Positions 1-10,836 of a stretch of DNA of 64,000 nucleotides are shown here, piece by piece. The stretch is from positions 23,704,936-23,768,935 of the forward strand of contig NC_058195.1 of the NCBI RefSeq assembly GCF_907165205.1. Reading direction: 5' to 3'. The DNA comes from Coccinella septempunctata. Taxonomy: Eukaryota > Arthropoda > Insecta > Coleoptera > Coccinellidae. A model generated the notes under the pieces. It saw nothing but the letters and a program-made list of their open reading frames with translations. It was not told the origin of the DNA and did not search any database. The position numbers were made by a program, and so were the translations under genes. Position 1 is the stretch's first letter. Every line of letters begins with the position of its first letter.

Positions 1-697
1 GTTCAACATATAAGGTTTTTTTGGATTCTTTTTACCGATATGTAGTACAGTAAACTTATCCAAGTTCAGCGGGAGCAACCAGTCCTGACACCATTGGGAG
101 ATCGCATCCAGATCACGTTGTAAAATGGATGAATTATCTGAGTTATTGTAAAGCTTGGTGTCATCTGCGAACTGGGAACAGGAAGACTGCAGGAGAAGCG
201 GTAGATCCGCTATGTATAACAGAAACAGAATCGGTCCAAGGACCGACCCTTGAGGGACACCACTGATTAAAGGACTCGGACGCGATATACCGTCGGACAC
301 ACGCACGTAAAACTCTCTTCCAGTGAGAAACGCTCTAATCCACATCAGTAGCCTACCTCTGATACCAAGATGTTCGAGTTTGGTTAAGAGTCTTCTTATA
401 GGGACTCAGTCGAAGGCCTTAGAAAAGTCCAGGTAGACTACATCGACAGAGGCTCCGGCATCGAAGGCTCTCGTCAAATCATTCACACACCGCAGAAGAT
501 TTGTAATCACTGATCTACCTGGTAGAAAACCGTGCTGCTTCGGTGGAATGATGTCGTTATCCAAAAGAAAGTCTAACATCTGGTTTAGTATCACCCTCTC
601 ATAGATCTTGGAAGCCACAGGCGTCAGACTTATTGGGCGATAATTGGTTGGAGAAAGTTTGTCGCCTTTCTTGAGAACTGGTGTAATCGATGCTTTC
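1..697 (-). mobile_element. LINE reverse transcriptase fragment, 3' part (Jockey/CR1-like), broken
   Basis: Read on the minus strand from about 697 to the window edge, this encodes the middle of a non-LTR retrotransposon reverse transcriptase. Motifs in order are KKGDKLSPTNYRPISL, QHGFLPGRSVITNLL, VDVVYLDFSKAFD, then further left GVPQGSVLGPILFLLY and FADDTK. The frame is interrupted at 406-408, where an expected Arg codon (CGA in FDRVPHRR) has become TGA, so the copy is dead. The RT domain would copy the element's RNA at a nicked target. It closely resembles the LINE at 19.9-22.9 kb. The 3' end lies outside the window. At about 697 it abuts plus-strand ORF1 sequence, so this may be one element with a 5' inversion. 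Confidence 0.85.
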
Positions 698-1493
698 AAA
701 AAACACAAGAACCTTATCGCTGCACCGCATGACAACAATACACCCAGCAATCAATCGGTTCGGAACATCCCCGATGATTCATCTTTATCTTCGGCATCCG
801 TATCACTGAATATTACACCTGCGTGCATTCCGAATAACGAAATTCCAAAACTGAATGAAACCTTGACCGGCGATTTATGTGTAACTGGTGAGAATTCCGC
901 CGAGTGGAATACTGTCACTAAAAGAAGAAAACATAAGAACCCAAGAAATTCACCTGCTGAAAATCCTATTTCTCCGAGAATTCTAATATCTAAAACAACG
1001 ACAGTAACCAAAAAAATTAATAGGACTCTGGTTGGTACACTCAAGTCGAACATCCTGCATGTAGCACCTAAAAAGCAGTTATCTTACCTCCACGTATCAC
1101 GGCTCAGCCCAGAGACGACCGTACTTGAATTGCAAAATTTCTTTAAACAACATATACAGAATGTCTCTTGCGAAAAACTTAATTCGAAACAACCGGAGTT
1201 GTATTCTTCTTTCAAGGTATCACTACCTACGGAATACTTGAGCACAGTTATGAATCCTGAATTTTGGCCTGAAGGAATTGCTGTGAATAAGTTTTTTATA
1301 AAGCGACATCAACCTGTGGTCACAAGCTGAACTTTAAAGCTGATTCTGAACCGCTTCAAACATCCATCGCCAATAGTAATTGCCCTGATGCCAAAAACAA
1401 ATTCAAATTGCTACAATTAAATGTCCAATGCATTTCTAACAAGTTGGAAAATCTTGAAATTCTCTTCACCGACGAGCGTCCTGATGTCGTTTG
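698..1493 (+). mobile_element. LINE ORF1 C-terminal part and start of ORF2 endonuclease
   Basis: A plus-strand open frame to 1330 ends in a domain typical of insect LINE ORF1 proteins (LYSSFKVSLPTEYLSTVM, then FWPEGIAVNKFF). It is rich in Lys/Arg and probably binds the element's RNA. Its first residues (before about 697) are only antisense of the neighbouring RT. From about 1399 a second frame reads LLQLNVQCISNKLENLEI then ERPDVVCI, the start of an apurinic endonuclease domain. It is cut off by the TTTA array at 1494. The fragment lies in opposite orientation to the RT piece on its left. What is coding and what is junction is seen directly; the shared origin is inferred. Confidence 0.72.
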
Positions 1494-1496
1494 TAT

Positions 1497-1547
<51 letters not shown>

Positions 1548-1549
1548 TT
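1494..1549 (-). repeat. (TTTA)n microsatellite, likely 3' tail of the minus-strand LINE
   Basis: About 14 copies of TTTA/ATTT. On the minus strand this is an (AAAT)n tail directly downstream of LINE 3' sequence. The same tail type ends the minus-strand LINE at 47809. Confidence 0.85.
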
Positions 1550-2703
1550 GCACATTTAGGATACAAACAGAAAAAAGATTACCAACAAAGTATCCACTTA
1601 AAGATATTGAAAGTTCGAGTTCACCGAGCAAAACAACTCGTCGAAATCAAGGAAAGAAAAAAACAAAAACTTCTCTCTCACAAACCCGATACAAAAAAAT
1701 TTTTCTAGGTTTTTTTAAATCTAACAAAATTGTCTGAGAAGATATCCATGCCATCATCCAGTTCAAGACCGCATCGGAGAGTGCTGCCCTGTGTTTGTTC
1801 TTCGATATTTAATGTTGAAGAGAGCTTTATCTCGAAGATCACGACCTGGTACATTCAGATTAACCCTACTAAGCAGAAAGGGCGAATCAATCCGAGTGTG
1901 TATAATCTTATAAAGCATACAAAGTTCCTGCACCGTCCTACTATCCTCCGAAGATAAAATGCGAAATTTTTTTCTTATAGGTGTATAATCCCTGTTCTCT
2001 ATGGTAGTATGAGTTTTGAACGCTAGAAATTTTAAGAATTTATTCTGAACACTTTGAACCCTTTTTATGTGAACTTCGTATATTGGGCTCCAGATAGCGG
2101 ACGCAAAAGAAAGTTTACTGTGAATAAAAGCATAGTACAGACCGATGAAAACCCTAGGATCTTTAAATTCTTTGCAACTTCTGTTAATAAATCCGACCAT
2201 TTTGTTTGACGCACTAATGATCTTGTTTATGTGTGGTCGGAATGACCATTTTTCATCAAGCGTCACACCCAAATCAACGATTTCATTGACGTATTTCAGC
2301 TTTACATTATCGATTTTATATTCGTATATAATTTTTTGAATTTTCTTAGTGAATGAAATATGAAAACATTTCGACGGGTTCAGAACTAAATTATTCTGTT
2401 TGCAATATTGTACTAGTCTTTCAAGGTCCTCTTGAATTTTCTGACAGTCCTCTAATGATCGAACGCTTCGAAAGATCTTCAAGTCGTCCGCGTAAAGAAG
2501 TATCCAACAATGTCTGAAGCAACCCTTGATGTTGTTTATATAAATCAGGAAAAAAGAGGACCCAGATGGCTACCCTGAGGAACGCCAGATGTAATAAAGA
2601 AAGGTTCAGATCTGTGGCCACCAATCGAAACAAAGCCCACCCTTCCCGTTAAATAGGATTTACACCATTCTATCAGTGAATCGGGTAAGCCAACCTCAGT
2701 TCC
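1550..2703 (-). pseudogene. 5'-truncated LINE: RT palm to ORF2 C-terminus, frameshifted
   Basis: Minus-strand frames encode the end of a Jockey/CR1-like ORF2: GRVGFVSIGGHRSEPF, SGVPQGSHLGP, then YADDLKIF (catalytic YADD), the thumb region LNPSKCFHISF, and the C-terminal block ASAIWSPIYEVHIKRVQSVQ. The upstream RT is missing. A one-base loss in a T run near 2551 breaks the frame between the PQG and YADD motifs. The 3' end carries the AAAT tail at 1494-1549. It appears to have inserted into the plus-strand endonuclease that stops at 1493, but I could not find a target-site duplication. It belongs to the same broad group as the copy in the Gypsy element at 47.8-50.8 kb. Confidence 0.82.
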
Positions 2704-2995
2704 TTATTAGATCTCCCAAGAAAACACTACAGATATGTTACCGGTCACCTGGGAATGAACTACCAATAGATGATCCCAAAGAATACTTCGATAGTTTGAT
2801 AATTGTGTCTCGTTTTAAATTCCGAGGGCAATCATGAACTCACCTCCTAAAATGATTTTCAGAATTTGTTACTAAGAATTTGAAATAATCCACCATTGGA
2901 ATTAATTCGGTCATTACACTTCACAGATGAAAACCAACTAACCAATATCATGAATGTCCCTTTCGCACGAGGGGTAAACCGCTGAGAAAAATCTA
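2704..2995. other. No recognisable feature
   Basis: No coding signal, repeat or RNA that I recognise, except CGAGGGGTAAACCGCT near 2968, whose inverse recurs at about 5885 beside a minisatellite. Confidence 0.4.
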
Positions 2996-3116
2996 TACAC
3001 CAGACATCCCCATAGTGAAGGGACATCCTAAGACATCCCCAGATTCCCCGAATTTACTAAGACGAGACATCCCTGGACTTTTTAAGACATCCTTGGATTT
3101 TCTCGAACTTCTTGGG
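2996..3116. repeat. Degenerate GACATCC minisatellite, short copy
   Basis: Contains about six loosely spaced copies of GACATCC(C), beginning with ACACCAGACATCCCC, a phrase that also occurs at the right end of the larger array at 5690-5885. An open frame runs across it but has no protein-like character. Confidence 0.6.
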
Positions 3117-5685
3117 TCTTTTTCACACATTATTACATCTCAAAAAAACTTAATATGGAGAACTAAAAATTTGTTTCGACATAAATTTGCTATCTACTTA
3201 ATTATATTATCCGTGAGTGGGGATGATTTATCACATACAGTTGTTGAGTATGAATAGTGAGGGACAATTTGCCAAACTCAGTTCAGTTTATTGAAAATTA
3301 AAAAGCAGATATCTTTGCAGTCATATAGCAACGAATAGAATTAGAAAATTATGATTGTTCTTGATATTTTGATCCTTTGCAAGTTGATGTTGGTGTCCAA
3401 TATTGTTTAATTTCGGCCGTTTCTCGAAAATTTAGGCCGAATAAAAAAGAATTATTGTGACAACTTGTGAGAGGAAAACCTTTTTCCGGTACAATAAACA
3501 GTTCTTGAGATATGACTAAATTTCTATATTTCGTCGAAGTCGAAAATGTAGTATATTACAACTATCTTATTCTTTGATATGTCCGGAAGAAATAAAGATT
3601 TTCTGGAGCAACTTTCTACTAAAAATATGATACTTCCTTCCCATTTTTATTTTTCCCTCGAATATATTTCGATATTACGTGAGGATATCTCGGAAACTTG
3701 AAGAATTTCAGCAAAACAGGAGGAACTTTTCGAGTTTTTTTCGGACAAACAAGAATAGTGGAAAACTTGGCCTCCCACGACAAAAAAGTTATGTGAATTT
3801 TCTGAAATCTACGAAACCTTCATTTTAAATCGCGCAACTTTATCATGTTCAGTTGAGGAGTTTGCTATGTACCCTCTGCAAGGGTTGGATGGTAGTAAGA
3901 GTTTTTTGAAATGGCAACCCTCACTGTCTGTTTCAGAAATTACTTTTTGTTACTGAGGATAATTCTGTGTTCGATGAGGTTTTCCTACCAACCCTTTTCT
4001 TATTTTAAAGATTAAATGATTGGACTCAATTAATTCGAATCTTTTTTTTTTTCATTTATTTCTCTACGTACGACGTAAGTGTGAGCCGGAGTATCTAAAA
4101 GAATTGATGAATTTTTTGAGTTATGTCTCAATGTCCAATGAATATACACCGAAAAATTAAATGGTCCATAAATAACCAATGAAGAACCAACCAAGGCTCA
4201 TTTGAGTTCCGTTGCATAGTGTTATGCTCAGATGTTGAAAACTTCTTAGAAAACAAAATGGAGAAAAAGAAATAAGCCGACACAAAACTAATAAAGGTGA
4301 TGAAGAGTGCCTAAGGCGGAATATACTCATTATCGTAAGCAAGTGCGCAAAATACCTCGAGATTGCAGTAAGGTTACATAGCGTTCACACGAGACGGAAA
4401 GAACACGAACTCTGTTCTCTATTGGATAAGACATATAAGTCGACCCAAGCATAGTATATCTTGAAGAAAGGACACCACATTGAATATTCAAGAACAAAAA
4501 TAACCACCAACATAAAGAGTTATCATCCGGTGATGTGATATGAAGCCATCGAGATCTATAAACAAACAAAATAATTTCAACAGAAAAAAACAGAGTCCTG
4601 AGCTACATAGCGCTTGGATAGCAGTCACCAATAAGACGAATTTGAAACCAAAGCAAAATGGGGCATGCGGATACATAAGAGCTGGCAACGTTTCCGTGCT
4701 CGCCGGGTGGGGATAGGAATACAACTCAATCAATGAGGGGTTATAACCGGTAAGATACAATATTAGAACCAAATTTCTTTGGAGATGCCTACCACAGCAT
4801 GAAGGACTATGGTTTTGAAGACCGGAAATATTTAATACTCAAATACTGGATTTTTGCTAAGAAGCAAGGGGAGAACCAACTCGAGAACCAATCTAATTGA
4901 CAGACGGCGATCATGTGAGAATGGGATTTTTCATTTTCCCTCTTTCTTCCTTGGTATTAGTTTTTAAGAACTCCACATACACGCACCATTTAATATTAAC
5001 GAAATACGCTATTACAAATATTATTTATCATATACCCATTCTTCGATGTACAGGTTTTTCATCGTGAAAAGCTTCATAGAAAAATTCATGATTCACGGAT
5101 AAAAAACAGCAGTTTCTCTGCCAAAATATTCTGTTAAAGTGTGATTATAGCCGAAGAACTATTTTTGCAGCTACCTCCTAGTGGATCTAATCGCTAGATG
5201 TGGCATCTTAAGGTGCCTTGGTCGCTCGTAGTCTTGTCTATATAAGTATGTACCTACAACATTCTCTGCGAAGGAAACAGAATTCAATTTTTTTTTTGGA
5301 TAAAATTTGTGAAATCTGTAGCACTCATAACTATGTGGAATCTTTGAAACTACTAGCAGCACCATACTTTCTCGCATTGCTTTTAAAATGCGATTTTTTC
5401 TGTCGATGGGAAATCCTAGATTCTTGATTTCATAATTCAAAATTCAGTTTGAATAGCGCTTTAACGCTACATCTTTACTATTTGACGATAATAAAGATTG
5501 AGCAATTAATTGATGGATTCATATCGGTTTGTGTGTGAAGTTTTTTCACGTAAAAATCATTGAATTTTGGTTATTGAGTCCTATATATCCAATAATATCA
5601 TCACTCTGCTATTATACAACTTGAATTGAATGATTTTTATTCGATATCTCAGTAGATATGCCCATAAATACAATTCAGATATTCC
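3117..5685. other. Unassigned AT-rich intergenic or intronic DNA
   Basis: No recognisable element. Minus-strand open segments between 4157 and 4772 are hydrophobic, with Leu/Phe/Cys-rich runs that change frame repeatedly. They could be a degraded membrane-protein gene, but no family motif or splice structure supports this. Between 3270 and 3960 I see nothing beyond base-composition bias. Confidence 0.4.
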
Positions 5686-5885
5686 AAGGACATCACCGGA
5701 CAACCCTAAGACATCCCCTGACATCCTTAAGACATCCCCGAACATCCCCAAGACATCCTCGGACATCCCATGATATCCCCAGACATCCCCAAGACATTCC
5801 GGGACATCCCCGGATTTCCCCGGACAACCCCAAGACATCCCGAAACATCCGCGGACATCCCCAATCTTGTACACCAGACATCCCC
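5686..5885. repeat. Minisatellite of degenerate 11-bp (G)ACATCCCC(R) units
   Basis: About 18 imperfect copies of a unit like AGACATCCCCG in direct orientation (ACATCCCC, ACATCCTT, ACATTCCG and so on). Both strands stay open by chance because the unit lacks stop codons, giving spurious RHPRTSP-like or GMSGDV-like reading frames. The array ends in ACACCAGACATCCCC and is followed by AGCGGTTTACCCCTCG, the inverse of a motif at 2968. Confidence 0.8.
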
Positions 5886-6282
5886 AGCGGTTTACCCCTC
5901 GTTTTCGCATGTCTAATTCGCGCATGCATGTAAATGAATTCCTTCCAACAATTCGGCTTCATTTCATTCTGCCATAGCAGAGGATGCGTATTTATCAATT
6001 AATGATAGATATATTACGAAAATGAATTAAAATGGATTGACTCGACTAAATTAGTCCCTAATCTACTCTCATAAATTTCTTGTGTTCACCAACTTTTAAT
6101 CACCAAATGACACGCTACTCGACTGAAATAACAGTTCAGTCTGAAAAAGGCCTAAGATACTGACCAAGGAGATTGACTGAATTTCTCCCTACCCATAAAA
6201 CTGACTCTAGCAACAAGCACACAAAACATCTATAAATAAATGGAGTAATAGACAATATGTGATAAGAACAATTTATACTTAC

Positions 6283-6486
6283 TGCCTCCATAACCAATTT
6301 CACTCCGGAAGGAGGATTTTTCATAGATTTCACTATAGTAATATCGGCGGGCTTCAAAGTATTCAAAGCATCCAATGCTGCTTCTAAGGCTGGTATCGCC
6401 TCAGATAAATCAGACTCACAATCATCTTTAATCGCTTGAGCAGCCGCAGCTGCTTCATTAGCCACAGCTTCATCGGCTCCAACAAT
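6283..6486 (-). CDS. Axonemal dynein heavy chain exon (stalk coiled coil)
   Basis: A 204-bp minus-strand exon of exactly 68 codons, from IVGADEAVANEAAAAAQ to GVKLVMEA. The acceptor is TTTTCAG just above 6486 and the donor is GTAAGT just below 6283, both phase 0. The phrases AQAIKDDCE, AIPALEAAL, LKPADITIVKSMKNPP and VKLVMEA are characteristic of the first stalk helix (CC1) of dynein heavy chains, just before the microtubule-binding domain. Axonemal dyneins power ciliary and flagellar beating using ATP. The wording is closest to the DNAH3/7/12 inner-arm group as I remember it; subtype assignment is inference. The next downstream exon is not in the left 6.2 kb as far as I can see. Confidence 0.93.
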
Positions 6487-6511
6487 CTGAAAATTAAATG
6501 TGTACAGTAAC

Positions 6512-6645
6512 AGTTTCTTCTACTTGATTCGCTCCTGACAAATTAGTGCAAGAATTTACTCAGTAGCAAATTGTTTATTTCAAGTTTTGTATGGATTTTG
6601 TTCTAGAGATTGGGAGTGAAAACCCTTGAAAGTTTCAGAAAAAAA
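6512..6645 (+). repeat. Dispersed PLE-associated hairpin repeat, copy 1
   Basis: About 134 bp sharing CTCCTGACAAATTAGTGC, GATTGGGAGTGAAA and AGTTTCAG with copies at 7925-8057 and 19650-19783. The left third is an imperfect hairpin (GATTCGCTCCTG against CAGTAGCAAATT). Unlike the other two copies it has no hammerhead-like motif upstream. It lies just upstream (minus-strand sense) of the dynein exon, in its intron. Confidence 0.75.
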
Positions 6646-7838
6646 TTTGGTGTTACAAGAAGTTTGTCATCAAGACAAGAATTCTTGTCTTGTTGACCCC
6701 TAATTGAGGTCAGGTTAAGGCGGAACTTTTGAGATACCGTTCAAGGAGTGTTCGTTTATTCTTGATTTGTGGTAAAGGTCGAATCTAGGAATTTTAGGTT
6801 TTTTTTATCGCAATGACTAACAGCTCAGGTAGGATAGGTTCGGAAGGAATAAGCGCAAAATCGTTTAAGACGGAGAAGTGCAGGAAATTCGGGTCTGGTC
6901 CTCGAAAAGTTCTGCGTCAGCATCATCCGGCGAACGACTATCGTAGAAAAAGGTAGAAAGTTCCAATTTTTGTTTTTTCACATCTGGGGTCCAGAGAAAA
7001 AAGTTAATCAAGTCCAGAGTCCTGAAAGCTCCTCCCAATGCATTGATTATATTCTTATTGTTGTTGTGCGCTGAGTTGAGAAGTTGAATTCAACCCAAGA
7101 TTTTGTTGATGAGAAATATTGTTTGCTGTTTTGCACTCCTTGCATGTGCTTTAAGAAATTGAAGATTTAAATTGGACCAAATACATGTTTATCAAGAAGT
7201 TCTAATTTCTTTCACTAGATTCATTTGTTAATTTCATACATGAGTTTCATTCAAACTTTCTCCTCAGAAAAATATAAAAATAACCTCAATGACCTGGCCT
7301 TTGCGCAACAGTCCTAATTCACATTTTTTCCTTTTCAAAGGGTCTCCAATTTTTGTGTGTTCAACATCTTCAAAATAATCACTATTTGTGAAGTGCAAAG
7401 CCGCTCTTCCATCGATCAAGTTACGGGGTGAATTATTACATCAGCACACAAAGCAATCGAATGGAGAATGTTTTGAAATTCGCCGACAGAGGAGCGGTTT
7501 ATCTTAATGTATAAAACAAAGTCGCCATTTTGTGTGTTACACCCTTGATAACTGAAGATTGAAGGAACTGTTTGTTATGAAAGTTGATTTGTTGGATTCT
7601 TCTACGGCAGGGTTAACAGAAAATACATTACAATTCTGGAAAATCTGATGAAATGAAAAAAAATGAAGGAAATAATTTTCCTTTTTGCTAATAACGCCAG
7701 TAGGTGTCGCTACGGTTAATAGCGTAAAACTCCTTTCAAAGATCGTATAATATATATATAATATAATTATGTTTATTATTTGGAAGTAGTTAATTTGAAA
7801 TTTGAAATAACGCGAACTGCGGTAGCCCGTGATTAGAA
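6646..7838. other. Unassigned intronic sequence
   Basis: No coding or element signature. A short TA run occurs at about 7749-7768. Intronic to the dynein gene by position. Confidence 0.4.
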
Positions 7839-7895
7839 ATTGAAATTGAACTGATGAAGGTGTCTGATATGGACCCGAAACGTTACTATATATAA
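7839..7895 (+). ncRNA. Hammerhead-ribozyme-like motif of a Penelope-like element, degenerate
   Basis: Core CTGATGA (7851-7857), a stem-II hairpin of GGTGTC against GACCC with a bulge, then GAAAC (7877-7881 region) and GTTAC. This order is that of hammerhead helices around the catalytic core. PLEs are known to carry such motifs in their terminal repeats. The same arrangement with a perfect stem II is at 19564, and both are followed by the same hairpin repeat. Helix I is weak here, so activity is unlikely. Confidence 0.45.
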
Positions 7896-7924
7896 TATTG
7901 ATTCCAAAGTTTTTTTTTCAGTTC

Positions 7925-8057
7925 AATTTTTCTACTTGATTTGTTCCTGACAAATTAGTGCAAGAATTTACGCAAGAGAAAATCGTTTATTTCAATTTTT
8001 TCAATTGATTTCATTTCAGTGATTGGGAGTGAAAGTCCTAAAAAGTTTCAGAAAAAA
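7925..8057 (+). repeat. Dispersed PLE-associated hairpin repeat, copy 2
   Basis: Second copy of the repeat also found at 6512 and 19650, starting about 45 bp after the hammerhead-like motif. The arrangement (motif, spacer, hairpin repeat) is the same as at 19564-19783, so the whole unit is probably the 3' end of one PLE family. Confidence 0.75.
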
Positions 8058-8264
8058 AAGGAGTTTTACGGTTACGTCTATTGTGAATCGGCACTAAAGA
8101 AAAAGAAGAAAAAATATCACATACATCACTGTATACATACAGTAATCAATGGTAATTCGTTATTGAAACAATTCATTATCCATTCAATTTGATCGTTATT
8201 TTGATTTGTCACGATTTACGTTATTCTCCAGTGTTATTTAAAATTCCACCTGCCAGAAGATCTA

Positions 8265-8522
8265 ATACATCACAACGAAGCAGTAATGCTACTAGGTTTC
8301 GGAATATTTCGAGTCAATCCTGTAGAGCATTGTGAGCAGCGCCATGTAAATATGGCCCGACTTCGTGAGTTATAAACACCACAGCAAAGAGATGCAGTAC
8401 GTCGAACTACTCAGATTGATATGAGACAGCTTCGAGTTAATCGTAATCGTCCAAGAACGAGAAGAAACGCAAATATAAATTTGAAAGGAATAGCTTTTCA
8501 ATATGATAGAACAATCGAGACA
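8265..8522 (+). pseudogene. Helitron-like N-terminal coding fragment
   Basis: Plus-strand translation gives EQRHVNMARLREL, a stop, then TPQQRDAVRRTTQIDMRQ and NINLKGIAFQYDRTIE. Repetitive basic segments of this sort precede the Rep/HUH domain in insect Helitron polyproteins. Further pieces in the same orientation lie at 10106-10258 and 12917-13498, so they may be one element split by later insertions. The piece is too short and broken to function. Confidence 0.55.
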
Positions 8523-8769
8523 GCACTCACCATTCCATAAATAATTATGCAGTTCTTTAAATGGTTCGTCAAAATGCTGATAACTATTTGCTAAGATTTC
8601 GTCGATTGTTGCAGCAGTATTGTGTGGCCCGTAAACAACAATCAAAGATCTATACAGCCTACATCGATTTAAGTAATTCTTAGCAGAGCGTAGACGCCTT
8701 CATACCCACAACACAGCTAGAATACAGCAAAATGGCTCTACAGCCGACCATTTCTTAACCAACTCTCAG

Positions 8770-10095
8770 CGACTTTACTGTTCAATATTTTCGCCAAAGC
8801 TGTCTCGATAATTGCTGACATGAGTATGCCTGTAAGGGTGTTGGAATAAGATTCAGATTTGATGGAGGCCTATTTAACCCGAAGTGCCTCAGAGTAAAAA
8901 CCCGTTCAAAGTTCATCACGGAACTTCAATATGCAGACGATTGCGCAGTTATCGCTAGAAGCCCAGAGGATCTACAGATAATGCTGGAAAGGTATATACG
9001 ACGCTTCAGACCTTAGACTCAATATCGACAAAACCAAAATCCTGGTCAGAAAGCCTTCAAGCACATATCAGCCTGGAGAATGAAACTCTAAAACAGGTCG
9101 AGCAGTTCAAATACTTTGGTAGCTCATTAATATTAGGGCTAACCTAGACAAGGAAATATACAACAGTATCAATTCCGCATCACGCGCATTCTGGAAGCTA
9201 AAAGTCAGAGTGTTTCGAAATCACGACCTCAATCTGAAGACCAAGACAGCTGTTTACAAAGCAGTTATCCTCCGAGCGCTTCTTTACGGAAGCGAAAGCT
9301 GGACGCCCTACAGGTGACATAATAAACAGCTTGAACAAACGCAACAACGTCATCTAAGACATATAATGCACATCAGATGGTTCCACAAAGTTTTGAATAC
9401 CGAAGTCTTGCAACGCGCGAGTTGTACAACAATTGAGACTCAAGTAACGAGGGCCTGACTCAGATGGGCTGAGCACATTCTGAGGATGCAAGACACAAGA
9501 CTCCCCCAAATAGCTCGCTCTGCATGGCGAATTGGCAGAGGGAGCCCCGAAACCAGGAGGCCAGTATAAGCGGTTCAAGGATACACTACACCAATCCCTA
9601 AAATCAGTTAACCCAAGTCCGCCTAGAGACTGGTTGCATATAAATGGATACAAAATTATTCAGCCCATGTCCGCCTTCAATATAGGTTCATTTTGTGAGA
9701 ACAGGTGTTAATGTAAATCAGTTAACTATTTGCGAAAAAAAGATGTAGATTACATAAGCTAATTTGAAACTATACGGAAATAATTTTAAAAAAGAAAAAA
9801 AACTTGGGCATTAGAGGGTTAATGCCAATCATAACTGGGAAACACTAGCGTTAGACAGGTCACAGTGGAGGTCTATGGTGCTCAGGTATAATGGAGACAC
9901 GTGAAGAATACAGCGACGGTCAGATCTGATTAGTGACTATCCATGCCCTGACTGTGGAAGGATCTGTAGGTCACGGTTGGGTCTCTTCAATCACAGGAGA
10001 GCACACAGTCGCAATTAGCCCTAAGAAATTATAAGTCTGTTTTTTTATGTCTTTTTGTAGATTTATTCCCGGTAACAGCAATAAATGAATGAATT
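8770..10095 (+). pseudogene. LINE ORF2 C-terminal half with terminal zinc finger, degraded
   Basis: Plus-strand frames with several shifts give ELQYADDCAVIARSPEDLQ (RT catalytic YADD), LKQVEQFKYFGS, AVYKAVILRALLYGSESW, RHIMHIRWFHKVLNTEVLQ and LRWAEHILRMQDTRLPQ. Near 9947 it ends in CPDCGRICRSRLGLFNHRR, a C-terminal zinc finger typical of one LINE group. An AATAAATGAATGAAT tail follows at about 10079. Orientation and order are consistent with one 5'-truncated copy inserted between Helitron pieces. Confidence 0.8.
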
Positions 10096-10105
10096 GTGTG
10101 GACAT

Positions 10106-10258
10106 GTATTGTAAAATTGAAATAGAGCGTCTTACATATATCAGAATGAATCAATCCAAACTACGTTCAGAGGAATATATTCATTTACGAGATGCATAAA
10201 CCATCGAAGGAGATGCAGCCAATGTAGGTAGATTGACAATTTTACCAGCAACGTATAT
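10106..10258 (+). pseudogene. Helitron-like N domain fragment
   Basis: The plus-strand frame reads IEIERLTYIRMNQSKLRSEE, then YIHLRDA, a stop, and VGRLTILPATYI. This block is well conserved in the Helitron_like_N domain that precedes the HUH nuclease. It is colinear with the pieces at 8.3 kb and 12.9 kb. It is interrupted at 10259 by a small palindrome. Confidence 0.78.
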
Positions 10259-10328
10259 TGCCTTTCTGTACCAATCTAGGAGAAGGGCACCATCCGGCTT
10301 CCTGTTCCTGGATTGGTACAGAAAGCCA
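10259..10328. repeat. 70-bp palindrome (mini foldback) inside Helitron fragment
   Basis: The left arm GCCTTTCTGTACCAATC and right arm GATTGGTACAGAAAGCC are perfect inverses, extended by AGGA/TCCT. The loop is about 26 bp. It sits exactly where the Helitron reading frame breaks off. Confidence 0.8.
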
Positions 10329-10379
10329 GCTAGTTCAGGTAGATAGCTGAATCATCTAATCACCCTCAGCAACAAAAGA

Positions 10380-10836
10380 TCAACATCATGTTAGGACTGA
10401 AAAATCGGATGTTAAAGATATCCCACCCTACTTTTGTTCAAAAAAACCTAAGGTTGCTCTCCCAACTAATGGTGGATAACGGTTACCCCAAGAAACTTTT
10501 GTAGATTGTTTTTTAACTGCACTCATTCAGGACAGCCACTGAATGATGAAAGTGCAACGAGGAGTGTGAATGGAGTTGAGATCCAGAGAGAACCGAAGAC
10601 CTTGCAGCCATTTCATACATTGAGGGGATTTTCAAATCTCCTATGAATGTACTCAAGGATGAATCGGTGAAGTTGGTTCCAAGTACAGATTTAAAGGTTG
10701 ACATGCTATTCAGTCGCACAAAAGACAGGTTGGATTTGGGTTTGATGAGTGGAGTGGTATATTGTGTGCCATGTATGAATTGTGAGCAAGTTTATGTGGG
10801 ACAGACTTCACAATAGTTACAGAGGAGGATGAGCCA
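10380..10836 (+). pseudogene. Penelope-like element, 5' piece of interrupted copy (linker and GIY-YIG start)
   Basis: Plus-strand frames give INIMLGLKNRMLKISHPTF and LLSQLMVDNGYPKKLL, homologous to the PLE segment at 25.49-25.60 kb. Then come DMLFSRTKDRLDLGLMSG and VVYCVPCMNCEQVYVGQTSQ, the start of the GIY-YIG endonuclease that nicks the target. Stops and shifts are present, for example after QTSQ. The frame is cut at 10836 by the LTR insertion and resumes after 12247, which defines one PLE split in two. Confidence 0.85.

Noticed and set aside
644..700. N-terminal residues of the 228-codon plus-strand frame as part of ORF1
   Set aside because: These bases are the antisense of the adjacent RT (KKGDKL region), so they are a chance extension across a junction.
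5581..5998. Open frames on both strands across the GACATCCCC array (GMSGDV- and RHPRTSP-type proteins)
   Set aside because: They are products of a stop-free tandem repeat and have no protein-like sequence outside it.
8370..8760. Minus-strand frame HNTAATIDEILANSYQHFDE with a GTGAGT donor, as a host exon
   Set aside because: A donor is present but no convincing acceptor or pyrimidine tract was found, and I recognise no family.
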